A stretch of DNA of 64,000 bases from Bordetella hinzii LMG 13501 (GTDB lineage: Bacteria > Pseudomonadota > Gammaproteobacteria > Burkholderiales > Burkholderiaceae_B), in assembly GCF_001548475.1 (NCBI RefSeq), contig NZ_LRUJ01000002.1:171460-235459 (forward strand), read 5' to 3'. The position numbers and the translations under genes were made by a program. This document shows positions 27,639 to 35,670 of the stretch, piece by piece (the first letter of the stretch is position 1; every line of letters starts with the position of its first letter). The notes beneath the pieces were generated by a model. It saw only the letters and a list, made by a program, of their open reading frames with translations. It searched no databases and had not been told where the DNA came from.

Positions 27639-28538
27639 ATGACGCGCAAGAGAAAAGCAGTATCCACAACAAAGCGACGCCCTTCAGTCTCCCGATCCGC
27701 CAATCGTTCCAGCCGGTTTTTCCGGGCCCTGGTCGTTTCGTCGATTGCCACTTTCGGCGCGGCCACATATGCCTTGGGCCCGAAGTTTTCGATTTCGCCC
27801 GCCGATATCCTGGCGCGCCTGGGATGGCCTGCGCAGACACAGGTGGCGCCCGCCGTGGTGCCTTCCGGGAATGTGGTCCAGACGCAGTTTGCGCAATGCC
27901 CGCAGTTTTTCCCGGCCGGGCAGTTGCCCGCGGTGCCTTTCAGCCCAGGATTGCGCGAGCTGTGTTTTTCTTCCTTCGCCGTTTTGCATAACGGGCAGAC
28001 AAAGACGCCCGTGTTGGTGGCTGAACGCTTGAACCGGGCCCATATCAGCCAGGCCCAGGGCATGCCGCGCACGGACAAGTTCTACGCCGAGGCGCGTCTG
28101 CCGCGCGCCGAGCGGGCCGAGCTGGACGATTATCGGGGCTCGGGATATTCGCGCGGCCACATGGCGCCGGCCGGCGATATGGCGACGCGGGAGGGCATGG
28201 CGCAGAGTTTTTCGCTGGCCAATATGGTGCCCCAGGACCAGAAGCATAATGCCGGCCCCTGGAGCCGGATCGAGCAGGACACGCGCAAATATGTCTTGCG
28301 CGCGGCCGGCGACGTCTACGTGTATACCGGCCCGGTCTACGCCGCGCACCCCAAACGGATCGGCAATGGCGTGGCGGTGCCCGAGACGCTGTTCAAGGTG
28401 GTCTATGACGCGACCACGCATCGCGCCTGGGTGCATTGGCAGGCCAACAGCCCCGATACGCGGGCGCAGGCGCCGATCAGCTACGCGGAGTTCGTGCGGC
28501 GCACCGGCATGCGCCTGTTGCCGCCGGACGCGCGCTGA
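27639..28538 (+). CDS. DNA/RNA non-specific endonuclease (NucA/beta-beta-alpha-metal family)
   Basis: This 299-residue protein has a basic N-terminus followed by one hydrophobic segment (about residues 28-50), either an anchor or a non-cleaved signal. The nuclease core lies at about 140-290: SGYSRGHMAPAGDM contains the DRGH-like catalytic His-bearing motif (here SRGH), and MVPQDQKHNAGPWSRIEQ contains the metal-binding Asn. The family degrades DNA and RNA in the periplasm or outside the cell. No immunity gene is next to it. The ATG at 27639 gives the complete N-terminus. Confidence 0.85.
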   Translation: MTRKRKAVSTTKRRPSVSRSANRSSRFFRALVVSSIATFGAATYALGPKFSISPADILARLGWPAQTQVAPAVVPSGNVVQTQFAQCPQFFPAGQLPAVPFSPGLRELCFSSFAVLHNGQTKTPVLVAERLNRAHISQAQGMPRTDKFYAEARLPRAERAELDDYRGSGYSRGHMAPAGDMATREGMAQSFSLANMVPQDQKHNAGPWSRIEQDTRKYVLRAAGDVYVYTGPVYAAHPKRIGNGVAVPETLFKVVYDATTHRAWVHWQANSPDTRAQAPISYAEFVRRTGMRLLPPDAR

Positions 28539-28606
28539 ACGCGGCCGCATCGGTCCTTGGCCTGCGGTGTGGCGCGGGCCGCTCGGGCAAGCCCGCGGCG
28601 GCCTTG

Positions 28607-30568
28607 CTAGCTTACGACATGCAGGTAGTGGCGGTGGCGTTCGTATTGGTCCAGGATGTCGCCGATGACCTCGGCCCGGCTCCAGCCCATGATGTCGTAG
28701 TCCTGGCCGCCTTCGCCCAGATGGACCTCGGCGCGGAAGTAGCGGCGCTCTTCTTCGTCGCGGGCCTCTTCTGGCGTGAGGCTGGGCCGTATTTCGGCCA
28801 TGGGGATGACGGCGTAGGTGAAGTCCAGGTACTGGCCGTGGTGGGCGATCCGCAGCGCGACCCGGCCGTCCTCGCCGTCCTCGACCTGGCTGGCATAGCC
28901 TTCCTTGGCCAGTTCTTCCGCCACGTCTTCCATGGCCGGGCGGGCCACGTCGGCGATGAAACGTTGCACATGGGCGCGGCGCGGCATCATGACCATGTTG
29001 CGCAAGCGGCGCTGCCAGGTCTCGGATTGCGGCCGCACCGGTCCGCGGCTGGTGCGACGGTAGCGCAGCCTGCGTTTGGCGCTGTCGAGCTTGAGCGCCT
29101 TGAGCAGGCCATAGATCGAGATCAGGATGACGATGGAAAAGGGCAGGGCGCTGGCGACCGTGGCGGTCTGCAGCGCTTTCAGGCCGTCGGCCAGCAACAG
29201 CGCGATGGCCAGCGCGCCCATCAGCACCGACCAGAAGACGCGCTGCCAGACCGGTGCGTCGTCCACGCCCGAGGCCAGCATGTCGACCACCAGCGCGCCC
29301 GTGTCGGCCGAGGTGACGAAGAAGATCAGCACCATGACCACGCAGAAGAAGGACACCACGGCGGTCCAGGGGAATTGTTCCAGGAAGACGAACAGCGCCA
29401 GGGTGCTGTCGGCGCGTATGGCCTGGCCGAAATCAGCCATGCCGCCGGTGAGGATGTGGTAGATGGCGGTATCGCCGAAGACGGTCATCCAGAAAAAAGT
29501 GAAACCCGTGGGTACCAACAGCATGCCGCCCAGGAACTGGCGGATGCTGCGTCCGCGAGAAATGCGTGCGATGAACACGCCCACGAAAGGAGACCAGGCG
29601 ATCCACCAGCCCCAATAGAACAACGTCCAGCCGCCTATCCAATCCGTCTGTTCGTATGCATAGAGGTTGAAGGTGCGCGCTACGATGCCGGAAAGATAGA
29701 CGCCGACGTTTTCGACAAAGGCTTGCAGCAGAAAGACGGTAGGCCCGGTGAACAGCACGAAAAGCAGTAGCAGCACCGCCAGGACCATATTGGCTTCCGA
29801 CAGGTAGCGCACGCCCTTGTCCAGGCCGCTGGCGGCCGACAGCGTGGCCAGGCCGCAGGCGATGACGATGAGCACGATCTGCACCGGGATGCTGATGGGG
29901 ATGTCGAAGAGATAGTTCAGCCCGGCATTCATCTGGGCCACGCCCAGGCCCAGCGAAGTGGCCACGCCCAGGACCGTGCCGATGATGGCGAAGATGTCCA
30001 CCGCGTTGCCGATGGGGCCGTAGATGCGTTCGCCCAGGAGGGGGTAGAGCGCCGAGCGCAGCGTAAGCGGCAGGCCGTGGCGGAAGGAGAAGTACGCCAG
30101 GATCAGCGCCACGGCCGCATAGACCGCCCAGCCGTGCAGGCCCCAATGAAAGAACGTGATGCTCAGGGCCTCGCGCGCGGCTTCGGGCGTGCCGCCCTGG
30201 CCCAGCGGCGGATCCAGGAAGTGCATCACCGGCTCGGCCACGCCGAAGAACATCAGGCCTATGCCCATGCCGGCGGCAAACAGCATGGCGTACCAGGTGG
30301 GGTCGCGGTAGTCCGGCTGGCTGTGGTCGGGGCCCAGCTTGATGTCGCCGTAGCGGCTGAAGGCCACCAGCACCATGGTCACCAGGATGGTGGCCACCGC
30401 CAGCATGTAGAACCAGCTGGCATTGGAGAAGATCCAGTCCTGGAGCGCCCCGAACAGGCGCTGGGCGCGCGCCGGCGCCAGCACGGCGAACAGCACCAGG
30501 GCAAGAATGAAGGCGCCGGAGGTGAAGAAGACGGGACGATTGATATGGATGCGTGCCTGTTGCGCCAT
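28607..30568 (-). CDS. betT: BCCT family choline/betaine/carnitine transporter (BetT-like)
   Basis: This 653-residue transporter has twelve membrane helices (about residues 10-500) and a long hydrophilic C-terminal tail of about 130 residues, as in osmosensing BetT proteins. The BCCT signature GGWTLFYWGWWIAWSPFVGV and GMGIGLMFFGVAEPV are present. It is energised by protons or sodium and probably imports choline; carnitine is also possible. It is divergent from a GNAT gene. No betAB genes are beside it. Confidence 0.9.
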   Translation of the reverse strand: MAQQARIHINRPVFFTSGAFILALVLFAVLAPARAQRLFGALQDWIFSNASWFYMLAVATILVTMVLVAFSRYGDIKLGPDHSQPDYRDPTWYAMLFAAGMGIGLMFFGVAEPVMHFLDPPLGQGGTPEAAREALSITFFHWGLHGWAVYAAVALILAYFSFRHGLPLTLRSALYPLLGERIYGPIGNAVDIFAIIGTVLGVATSLGLGVAQMNAGLNYLFDIPISIPVQIVLIVIACGLATLSAASGLDKGVRYLSEANMVLAVLLLLFVLFTGPTVFLLQAFVENVGVYLSGIVARTFNLYAYEQTDWIGGWTLFYWGWWIAWSPFVGVFIARISRGRSIRQFLGGMLLVPTGFTFFWMTVFGDTAIYHILTGGMADFGQAIRADSTLALFVFLEQFPWTAVVSFFCVVMVLIFFVTSADTGALVVDMLASGVDDAPVWQRVFWSVLMGALAIALLLADGLKALQTATVASALPFSIVILISIYGLLKALKLDSAKRRLRYRRTSRGPVRPQSETWQRRLRNMVMMPRRAHVQRFIADVARPAMEDVAEELAKEGYASQVEDGEDGRVALRIAHHGQYLDFTYAVIPMAEIRPSLTPEEARDEEERRYFRAEVHLGEGGQDYDIMGWSRAEVIGDILDQYERHRHYLHVVS

Positions 30569-30688
30569 GGTGCCCTCTCTGGTTCTTGTGCCGCTATTAA
30601 TACTCCAGCGCCCGAGTGCGTGGCAATGGGCTTTGTGCGACTATGCTCCAGACGCGGCCATGCAGGGGCGACGCGGGGAGACGATGCC

Positions 30689-31195
30689 ATGACGCTGATA
30701 TTTCGAACGGAAATTCCGACCGATGCACCGGCTATCGAGGCGCTGACGCTGGCGGCCTTCAAGCAGGCGCCGCATACCTCTCATACCGAACATCTCATTC
30801 TGCGGGCCTTGCGGCGCACGGGGCGGCTGACGGTATCGCTGGTCGCCCAGGACGGCGCGCAGCTGGTCGGGCATGTGGCGCTGTCGCCGGTGCGTATCGG
30901 CGATGGCACGCCCGGCTGGTTTGGGTTGGGCCCGATTTCGGTATTGCCGGCGCGCCAGCGCCAGGGGATCGGCACCCAGCTCATGGTGCGCGCGCTGGCC
31001 ACCTTGCGCGAGCGCGGCGCGGCGGGTTGCGTGCTGGTGGGCGACCCGGCCTATTACGCCCGTTTCGGATTCACGGCCATGCCGCAGTTGCATGTGGCCG
31101 GCGTGCCGCCCATGTATGTGCTGGTGCATGGCCTGGACGGCCCCATCCCGGCAGGGGAGGTGAGCTTTGACCCGGCGTTTGCGGCGGCTGCCTGA
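30689..31195 (+). CDS. GNAT family N-acetyltransferase (YhbS-like)
   Basis: This 168-residue protein contains the acetyl-CoA-binding signature ISVLPARQRQGIGTQLMVRA (motif A, about residues 88-107) and a later GDPAYYARFGF typical of YhbS. The ATG at 30689 is preceded by GGGGAGACG. The substrate is unknown. It stands alone between the BCCT gene and small hypothetical genes. Confidence 0.87.
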   Translation: MTLIFRTEIPTDAPAIEALTLAAFKQAPHTSHTEHLILRALRRTGRLTVSLVAQDGAQLVGHVALSPVRIGDGTPGWFGLGPISVLPARQRQGIGTQLMVRALATLRERGAAGCVLVGDPAYYARFGFTAMPQLHVAGVPPMYVLVHGLDGPIPAGEVSFDPAFAAAA

Positions 31196-31207
31196 CCGGG
31201 GAGGACG

Positions 31208-31450
31208 CTAGCCCGGGTCGCGGTTGGTGCCGCGGCCGGTATCGGCCGTGTACAAAGGCAGGCCTTCGCGGCTGGCCAGCGCCGCGCGCGCCTGTTCGGC
31301 GGTGAAAGGCAGGCCGAACTCGTGCGAGAGGGCGGCAAGTGTCTCGGCGGCGGCCGCGACGCTCCAGCGTTCCAGGGGCCGCAGGCGAGCCGCCACGGCG
31401 GGATCGGTATCGGAAAGATGCAACAGTCGCAGTACGTTGGCCTTGCTCAT
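31208..31450 (-). CDS. Nif11-like small protein
   Basis: The 80-residue protein opens MSKANVLRLLHLSDTDP and later has LAALSHEFGLPFTAEQARAA, which fits the Nif11-type pattern (helical N-terminus, D-P, then A-x-E-x-G-x-x-FT-x-E). Such domains form leader peptides of ribosomal natural products but also occur alone. No modifying enzyme is nearby and no GG/AG leader cleavage site is obvious; the C-terminus (YTADTGRGTNRDPG) is polar. Assignment is by pattern only. Confidence 0.5.
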   Translation of the reverse strand: MSKANVLRLLHLSDTDPAVAARLRPLERWSVAAAAETLAALSHEFGLPFTAEQARAALASREGLPLYTADTGRGTNRDPG

Positions 31451-31578
31451 GTCGTCCCCTGAAGTGCCGCACTCGGAAAGACCCGGGCAGGCCGCGCCGT
31501 CGGCGCGGCCGGCTTGTGCGATCCTACCGCGAAACGCCGTCTCGCGGCAGTCCGGGAAAGCACAAGGTGCGCGGCGCG

Positions 31579-31857
31579 TCAGGCGGCCGGCGCTTGCAGC
31601 GGCGGCCGGCCGGCCGCCTCCAGGTAGGCATTGACGGCCAGGGTCAGCTGGGCAAGCGCATGTCCGGTCAAGGGGCGGTCGGCCCGCGGCTGGACCAGCC
31701 CGGCGGCGATGTTTTCGAAGGCGGCGCCGAAGCGGGCGCGTGCCTGCGCATCCTGCGCCTCGATGAGGCAGTGCAGGGCGGATTCGGCGGCGGCGGTCTT
31801 GGCGGCCAGTTCTTGGATGGCCTGGGCGAAGGCGACGAGGACTTCCTGGTTGTCCAT
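31579..31857 (-). CDS. Hypothetical protein, helical
   Basis: A 92-residue Ala-rich, predicted mainly alpha-helical protein (MDNQEVLVAFAQAIQEL) without cysteine motif, signal or membrane segment. Its codon use resembles the neighbours. It lies between the Nif11-like gene and the divergent iron-permease-like gene. I do not recognise the family. Confidence 0.55.
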   Translation of the reverse strand: MDNQEVLVAFAQAIQELAAKTAAAESALHCLIEAQDAQARARFGAAFENIAAGLVQPRADRPLTGHALAQLTLAVNAYLEAAGRPPLQAPAA

Positions 31858-31949
31858 GTTAATTCCTGATGCAAAACGCCAGTGTAGGCGATTGCCCGCG
31901 GCAGGCTGGCGCGCTATGGTCGGTGGGCGACCATCAGGGGGGATGAATC

Positions 31950-32402
31950 ATGACCCAGTCCAGGCCTCGGCGGGCCACGACCGCCGCGCAGCCGCAGGCT
32001 GCCTCGCGCATGGCGCGCGGTTTCGACCATTTCGCCCGATTTGCCACGCGCTGGACCGGCAGTTCCCTGGCCTTTGCCGGCGCGGTGGCGCTCGTGCTGG
32101 GCTGGGCGGTGTGCGGGCCGCTCTTCGGCTATTCCGAAACCTGGCAGCTGGTCATCAATACCGGCACGACCATCATCACCTTTCTGATGGTCTTTCTGAT
32201 CCAGCAAAGCCAGAACAAGGACAGCCAAGCCCTGCATCTCAAGCTCGACGAGCTATTGCTGGCGGTCAAGGGCGCCAGCGACAGCCTGGTCGACGCCGAA
32301 GACCTGGACGAGGCCGAGCTGCGCCAACTGGCCCAGCACTATGCCGATCTGGCCCACCGCCTGCAGGGACGCCTGCGCCGCATCGACGAGCGCGACGCTT
32401 AG
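31950..32402 (+). CDS. Low-affinity iron permease family protein (Fet4-like small form)
   Basis: This 150-residue protein has two membrane helices (about residues 39-56 and 65-86) flanking the conserved [20 protein letters not shown], followed by [19 protein letters not shown]. This matches the bacterial family annotated as low-affinity iron permease (PF04120). Transport activity for the short bacterial forms is not established. The gene overlaps the convergent Lrp gene by four bases. Confidence 0.82.
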   Translation: MTQSRPRRATTAAQPQAASRMARGFDHFARFATRWTGSSLAFAGAVALVLGWAVCGPLFGYSETWQLVINTGTTIITFLMVFLIQQSQNKDSQALHLKLDELLLAVKGASDSLVDAEDLDEAELRQLAQHYADLAHRLQGRLRRIDERDA

Positions 32403-32869
32403 CGCAGCGGCACGGCCGTGGTGTATAGCACCTGCTTGAGCGCGAAACTCGAGCGGATGCTGGCCACGCCGGGGATGCGCGTGATGCGTTCGACGATGAG
32501 CCGCTCCAGGGCATCGACATCCTCGACCAGGGCGCGCACCAGGTAATCGGCGTCGCCCGACATCAGATAGCACTCCATGATTTCGGGCAGCACGGCGATC
32601 TCGCGCTCGAAGACGTCCAGCGCCGCCTTGCGCTGCTTGTCCAGCGAGATCTGGATGAAGACATTGACCTTCAGGCCCAGCTTGCGCGCATTGAGCAAGG
32701 TCACGCGGCGGTCGATCAGGCCGTCGGCCTCCAGCCGCCGCACACGGGCCAGGCAGGGCGAGGGTGAAAGGTTGACGCGCTGGGCCAGTTCGACATTGGA
32801 CAGGCGCGCGTCGCGCTGCAACTCGTTCAGGATACGGATGTCGGTGGCATCGAGGTTGATTTCTGGCAT
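32399..32869 (-). CDS. lrp: Lrp/AsnC family leucine-responsive regulator
   Basis: The 156-residue protein has an N-terminal winged HTH ([20 protein letters not shown]; recognition part [20 protein letters not shown]) and a C-terminal RAM ligand domain (about 70-150). The ATG at 32869 is chosen by homology. No partner amino-acid enzyme is adjacent, so it is either the global Lrp or a specific paralogue. Upstream, about 310 bp to the SYLF gene holds its promoter and a very stable hairpin at 33022-33055. Confidence 0.88.
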   Translation of the reverse strand: MPEINLDATDIRILNELQRDARLSNVELAQRVNLSPSPCLARVRRLEADGLIDRRVTLLNARKLGLKVNVFIQISLDKQRKAALDVFEREIAVLPEIMECYLMSGDADYLVRALVEDVDALERLIVERITRIPGVASIRSSFALKQVLYTTAVPLR

Positions 32870-33179
32870 GAGCGAATTGCGTTTCAAGGCCGAGCCATTC
32901 AAGTGTGCTGCAATCGTAGCGGATAAGGGCGCATTGCGGCAGCGCTGGCGCGGCCATGGCCATGGTCGCCGGCAGCCGGGGGGCGCATGCCGGGGCACAG
33001 GCATGACCAGATGTATCGTCCCTCCCCGGAGGCGGCGCCGGGCGCCGCCGGGGAGCGGCGCGCCGGCCGGATGGCTTACGGTCCGTAGCATTTGCAGTCC
33101 ATCTGTCGCCGGATTGTTGCGATCGGGTGCCATCGCTTTGCTAAGGTGAAAGGGACTTCAACCACGGAAGGAGAGTCCC
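32870..33179. other. Intergenic region between lrp and SYLF lipoprotein genes
   Basis: It holds both divergent promoter areas. A GC-rich hairpin at 33022-33055 (GGCGGCGCC/GGCGCCGCC with a 1-nt centre, extended by CTCCCC/GGGGAG) is the only clear structure. No gene is seen. Confidence 0.4.
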
Positions 33180-33773
33180 ATGTTTGATGCCTACACTCGA
33201 ACCCGGCGCGCGGGGATGGCCGCCGCGGCGGTGGCGCTGGCAGGGCTGGTATTCACGGGTTGCACGACGACCAAGCCCCAGGACAGCGGCACGGCCGCAA
33301 GCCAGCGGCAGGAAATCAACTCCGGCGCGGACAGCGCCTTGTCGCGCCTGTACCAGGCCTCGCCCGATTCGCGCGCCATGGTCGAAAGGGCCAAGGGCGT
33401 GCTGGTCTTCCCGGCAGTGGTGAGCGGCAGTTTCATCGTCGGCGCCCAGTATGGCAAGGGCGTGTTGCGCGTGGGCGGCGCCAATGCCGGCTACTACAGC
33501 ACGACCGCCGGCTCGGTGGGTTTCCAGGCCGGCGCGCAGTCCAAGGCCGTCATCCTGCTGTTCATGACGCAGGATGCCCTGGATAGCTTCCGCAAGAGCA
33601 ATGGCTGGACCGCCGGCGCCGATGCCTCGGTGGCGGTGGCCAATATCGGGGCCAACGGCCGCATCGACACCAATACCGCCCGGCAGCCGGTGGTGGGTTT
33701 TGTCATGAACAACACCGGCCTGATGGCCGGGGTGTCGCTGGAAGGGGCCAAGATCAACAAGCTGGATCTGTAA
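33180..33773 (+). CDS. Lipoprotein with SYLF/Ysc84 lipid-binding domain
   Basis: This 197-residue precursor has a signal peptide with lipobox FTGC near residue 29. The mature protein is a SYLF (Ysc84-like) domain: ERAKGVLVFPAVVSGSFIVG, GYYSTTAGSVGFQAGAQS and the C-terminal AGVSLEGAKINKLD. A strong GGAAGGAGAG ribosome site precedes the ATG at 33180. The family binds lipids or phosphoinositides in eukaryotes; in bacteria it is a periplasmic lipoprotein of unknown role. The CsbD-like gene follows 45 bp later. Confidence 0.85.
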   Translation: MFDAYTRTRRAGMAAAAVALAGLVFTGCTTTKPQDSGTAASQRQEINSGADSALSRLYQASPDSRAMVERAKGVLVFPAVVSGSFIVGAQYGKGVLRVGGANAGYYSTTAGSVGFQAGAQSKAVILLFMTQDALDSFRKSNGWTAGADASVAVANIGANGRIDTNTARQPVVGFVMNNTGLMAGVSLEGAKINKLDL

Positions 33774-33818
33774 AGAGGCGCGCCGCCCCGGGGGGCGGCG
33801 CCACGACGGGAGCTGACG

Positions 33819-34103
33819 ATGTCGATAGATACGGTGACGGGCAAGATGAAGGAACTGGCGGGCCGAAGCGAAGAGACCGCCGGCACGATATTGGAGGATG
33901 CCCGGCTGCGCGCGCGCGGGCTGGCGCATCAGGTCGAAGGCAAGGTGCAGGGCGCGGTGGGCACGGCCGCCGACAGCATCGATGATGTGGCCGATATCGT
34001 GCAGTCGCTGGTGCGGCGCCATCCAGTGGGCGCGCTGGTGGCGGTGGGCGCGGCGGCGTATCTGCTGGGCCGCGTGGCGGGCGCCATACGCCGGCGGCGT
34101 TGA
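33819..34103 (+). CDS. CsbD-like stress protein with a C-terminal membrane segment
   Basis: The 94-residue protein starts with a CsbD-like helical part (TVTGKMKELAGRSEETAG and VEGKVQGAVGTAADSIDDV) and ends with a glycine-rich hydrophobic helix and an Arg cluster (GALVAVGAAAYLLGRVAGAI), as in DUF883/ElaB-type anchors. It is likely to be a stress-induced inner-membrane-associated protein. It probably shares a transcript with the SYLF lipoprotein and ends at the strong terminator 34115-34152. Confidence 0.8.
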   Translation: MSIDTVTGKMKELAGRSEETAGTILEDARLRARGLAHQVEGKVQGAVGTAADSIDDVADIVQSLVRRHPVGALVAVGAAAYLLGRVAGAIRRRR

Positions 34104-34114
34104 ATGGCGCCGCG

Positions 34115-34152
34115 GCAAAGAAAAATCCCGGCTCGCCGGGATTTTTCTTTGC
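34115..34152. terminator. Perfect 18-bp bidirectional terminator
   Basis: GCAAAGAAAAATCCCGGC and its exact complement are separated by 2 nt. A-rich and T-rich stretches inside each arm let it work for the CsbD-like gene on plus and the small membrane protein on minus. Confidence 0.85.
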
Positions 34153-34155
34153 GCC

Positions 34156-34338
34156 TTACTCCAGGGACGATACGAGCAAAAAGCCCAACGGTATGATCAG
34201 GAGAAAGGCATATGTCGACCCCGCGAGGGCGGCGGACATTTTCGCTGCCACTTCAGTGCCCGCCGACTGCCAGGTTTTCACGACGAGACCGACGATGGCC
34301 AGGATCACCAACAACGAACAGACTGCTACATAGGTCAT
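34156..34338 (-). CDS. Small two-helix membrane protein
   Basis: A 60-residue protein with two hydrophobic segments (about residues 3-22, VAVCSLLVILAIVGLVV, and 42-58, AGSTYAFLLIIPLGFLLV) joined by a short polar loop. GGAGG lies six bases before the ATG at 34338, which favours this start over the longer frame. I do not recognise the family. Confidence 0.65.
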   Translation of the reverse strand: MTYVAVCSLLVILAIVGLVVKTWQSAGTEVAAKMSAALAGSTYAFLLIIPLGFLLVSSLE

Positions 34339-34970
34339 GTTGCCTCCGTCACACCCTCTAGGGGCACAACGGCGTCGCGGGATCGCGGCGCCTTGTTCAT
34401 GCTGTTGTGATTTCATTGTGCGCCCCTTGTGCTGAAAGTGTCCTAGGGTTTTCCAGGGGCGGATCAGGCGGTGGCAAGGCCTGTTGCGCTGCAGGCGGCT
34501 GTCCGGTTGCGCCGCGTCAATGGCGACGCGAGGTGTCCGAGACCGGGCCAGCGGCGCAAAGGCCCCGAAACCCTGCGCTTGGCGGGCCGGAAATGCTGCG
34601 CCGCATTATTGCATTGCGCAAACCTTGCGCAATGTAGAAAGGCGTAGGGACGTGTTGCCGGCCCGCCGCGCAGGCGGCCGGTAAGTCAAAAAAGGACGGG
34701 AAGGCTTGCACTTTGAGAGGCCTGGGCGCGCCACAGGCGGCACACTGGTTCCAGGCCGTGGAGGGCGGGCGCGACACAAATGAAGAGCGCCTCAGCTCGC
34801 GGATGAGTCTGAGGCGCTCTTGCCGGCTTGCGCACGCAATGGGTGTCAGCAGCACGGCGATTTCAATGTAGTGCGATGCCGTGCCGCCTGCAAGAGGAAA
34901 ATTGTTTCAGGCGCCCGCAAGGCGCCGGAAGCGGGCATGATATGTTCTGCGCTTTCAGTTTGGGGTTCAG
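34339..34970. other. 630-bp region without a convincing gene, two strong stem-loops
   Basis: CATTGCGCAA/TTGCGCAATG form a 10-bp stem with 3-nt loop at 34612-34634. AAGAGCGCCTCAG/CTGAGGCGCTCTT form a perfect 13-bp stem with 13-nt loop at 34783-34821. Short open frames here lack ribosome sites and family resemblance. A small RNA or regulatory leader is possible. Confidence 0.4.
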
Positions 34971-35183
34971 ATGGCAAGGCACCCGTTTCAACAAGGAGAA
35001 TTGGCCTATTGGCTGCAAATCATCGCCGAGCAGGGCGGTGAGGCGCAGGTGCCGGCGAATTTCGCCGAAGCGTTGTTGACGCTGCGCTGTGTCCAGCGCG
35101 GCGAGCAGGGCCAGCTGGTGATCACGGAGAAAGGCAGGCTGGCACTGCACATGGAGGGGCCGGGAGCGATTCATCGTCATTAA
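34971..35183 (+). CDS. Small hypothetical protein
   Basis: The 70-residue protein (MARHPFQQGELAYWLQIIAE) has a winged-helix-like pattern: two helices, then VQRGEQGQLVITEKGRLALH resembling a beta-hairpin wing. No other motif is visible. An AGTTTGGGG stretch precedes the ATG. It might bind DNA, but this is a guess from pattern only. Confidence 0.5.
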   Translation: MARHPFQQGELAYWLQIIAEQGGEAQVPANFAEALLTLRCVQRGEQGQLVITEKGRLALHMEGPGAIHRH

Positions 35184-35331
35184 GGGGGATAAAGGAACAC
35201 ACTGTTGCGCAACCCGCTCACCGGACGGTTGAACTTGCAGGCATTGGGACAGTCCAAGAAATAAAGGCGGGAAGTTTCCGCCCTCCACAAGACGGCCAGC
35301 CGGCCGGCTTGAAGCAAACTGGGAGGACGCC

Positions 35332-35544
35332 ATGCAGCTTCGCGACCAGGAAGTACTGATAGACCTGTCTACCGCCGCGATGGACACAGGCGGATATGGG
35401 GTTTTGCTGACCGTGACGGCCGAAGGCGGCACCGAGATTGACGCCGCGTTTTCCTACCTGGGCCAGTGCGCTTCGCTCGATGAAGCGCGCGATCGCGCGG
35501 AGTCGTTTGCGCAGGATTGGCTGCGCGAGAACGTATATCGCTGA
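35332..35544 (+). CDS. Small hypothetical protein
   Basis: A 70-residue soluble protein (MQLRDQEVLIDLSTAAMDTG) with a predicted beta-rich N-terminal half and a helical end (LDEARDRAESFAQDWLRENV). TGGGAGGAC supplies a good ribosome site before the ATG at 35332. Family not recognised. Confidence 0.6.
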   Translation: MQLRDQEVLIDLSTAAMDTGGYGVLLTVTAEGGTEIDAAFSYLGQCASLDEARDRAESFAQDWLRENVYR

Positions 35545-35670
35545 ACCTGACCATTGTTGACGATCGGGCCGGTCCCTGCAGCAGGGCCGGCCCTCGTCGT
35601 TTCTGGGGCCCGCCCGGCGACTTGGGTTATCCTGCAAGCCGGTTGCGATGCATCTCCTTTGCCAGCAAGC

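Noticed and set aside
31208..31450. A natural-product cluster around the Nif11-like gene
   Set aside because: No peptide-modifying enzyme, protease or dedicated exporter lies in the surrounding 10 kb.
34407..34855. Short frames in the 34.3-34.9 kb gap
   Set aside because: No start signals and they conflict with the perfect stem-loops; not supported as genes.
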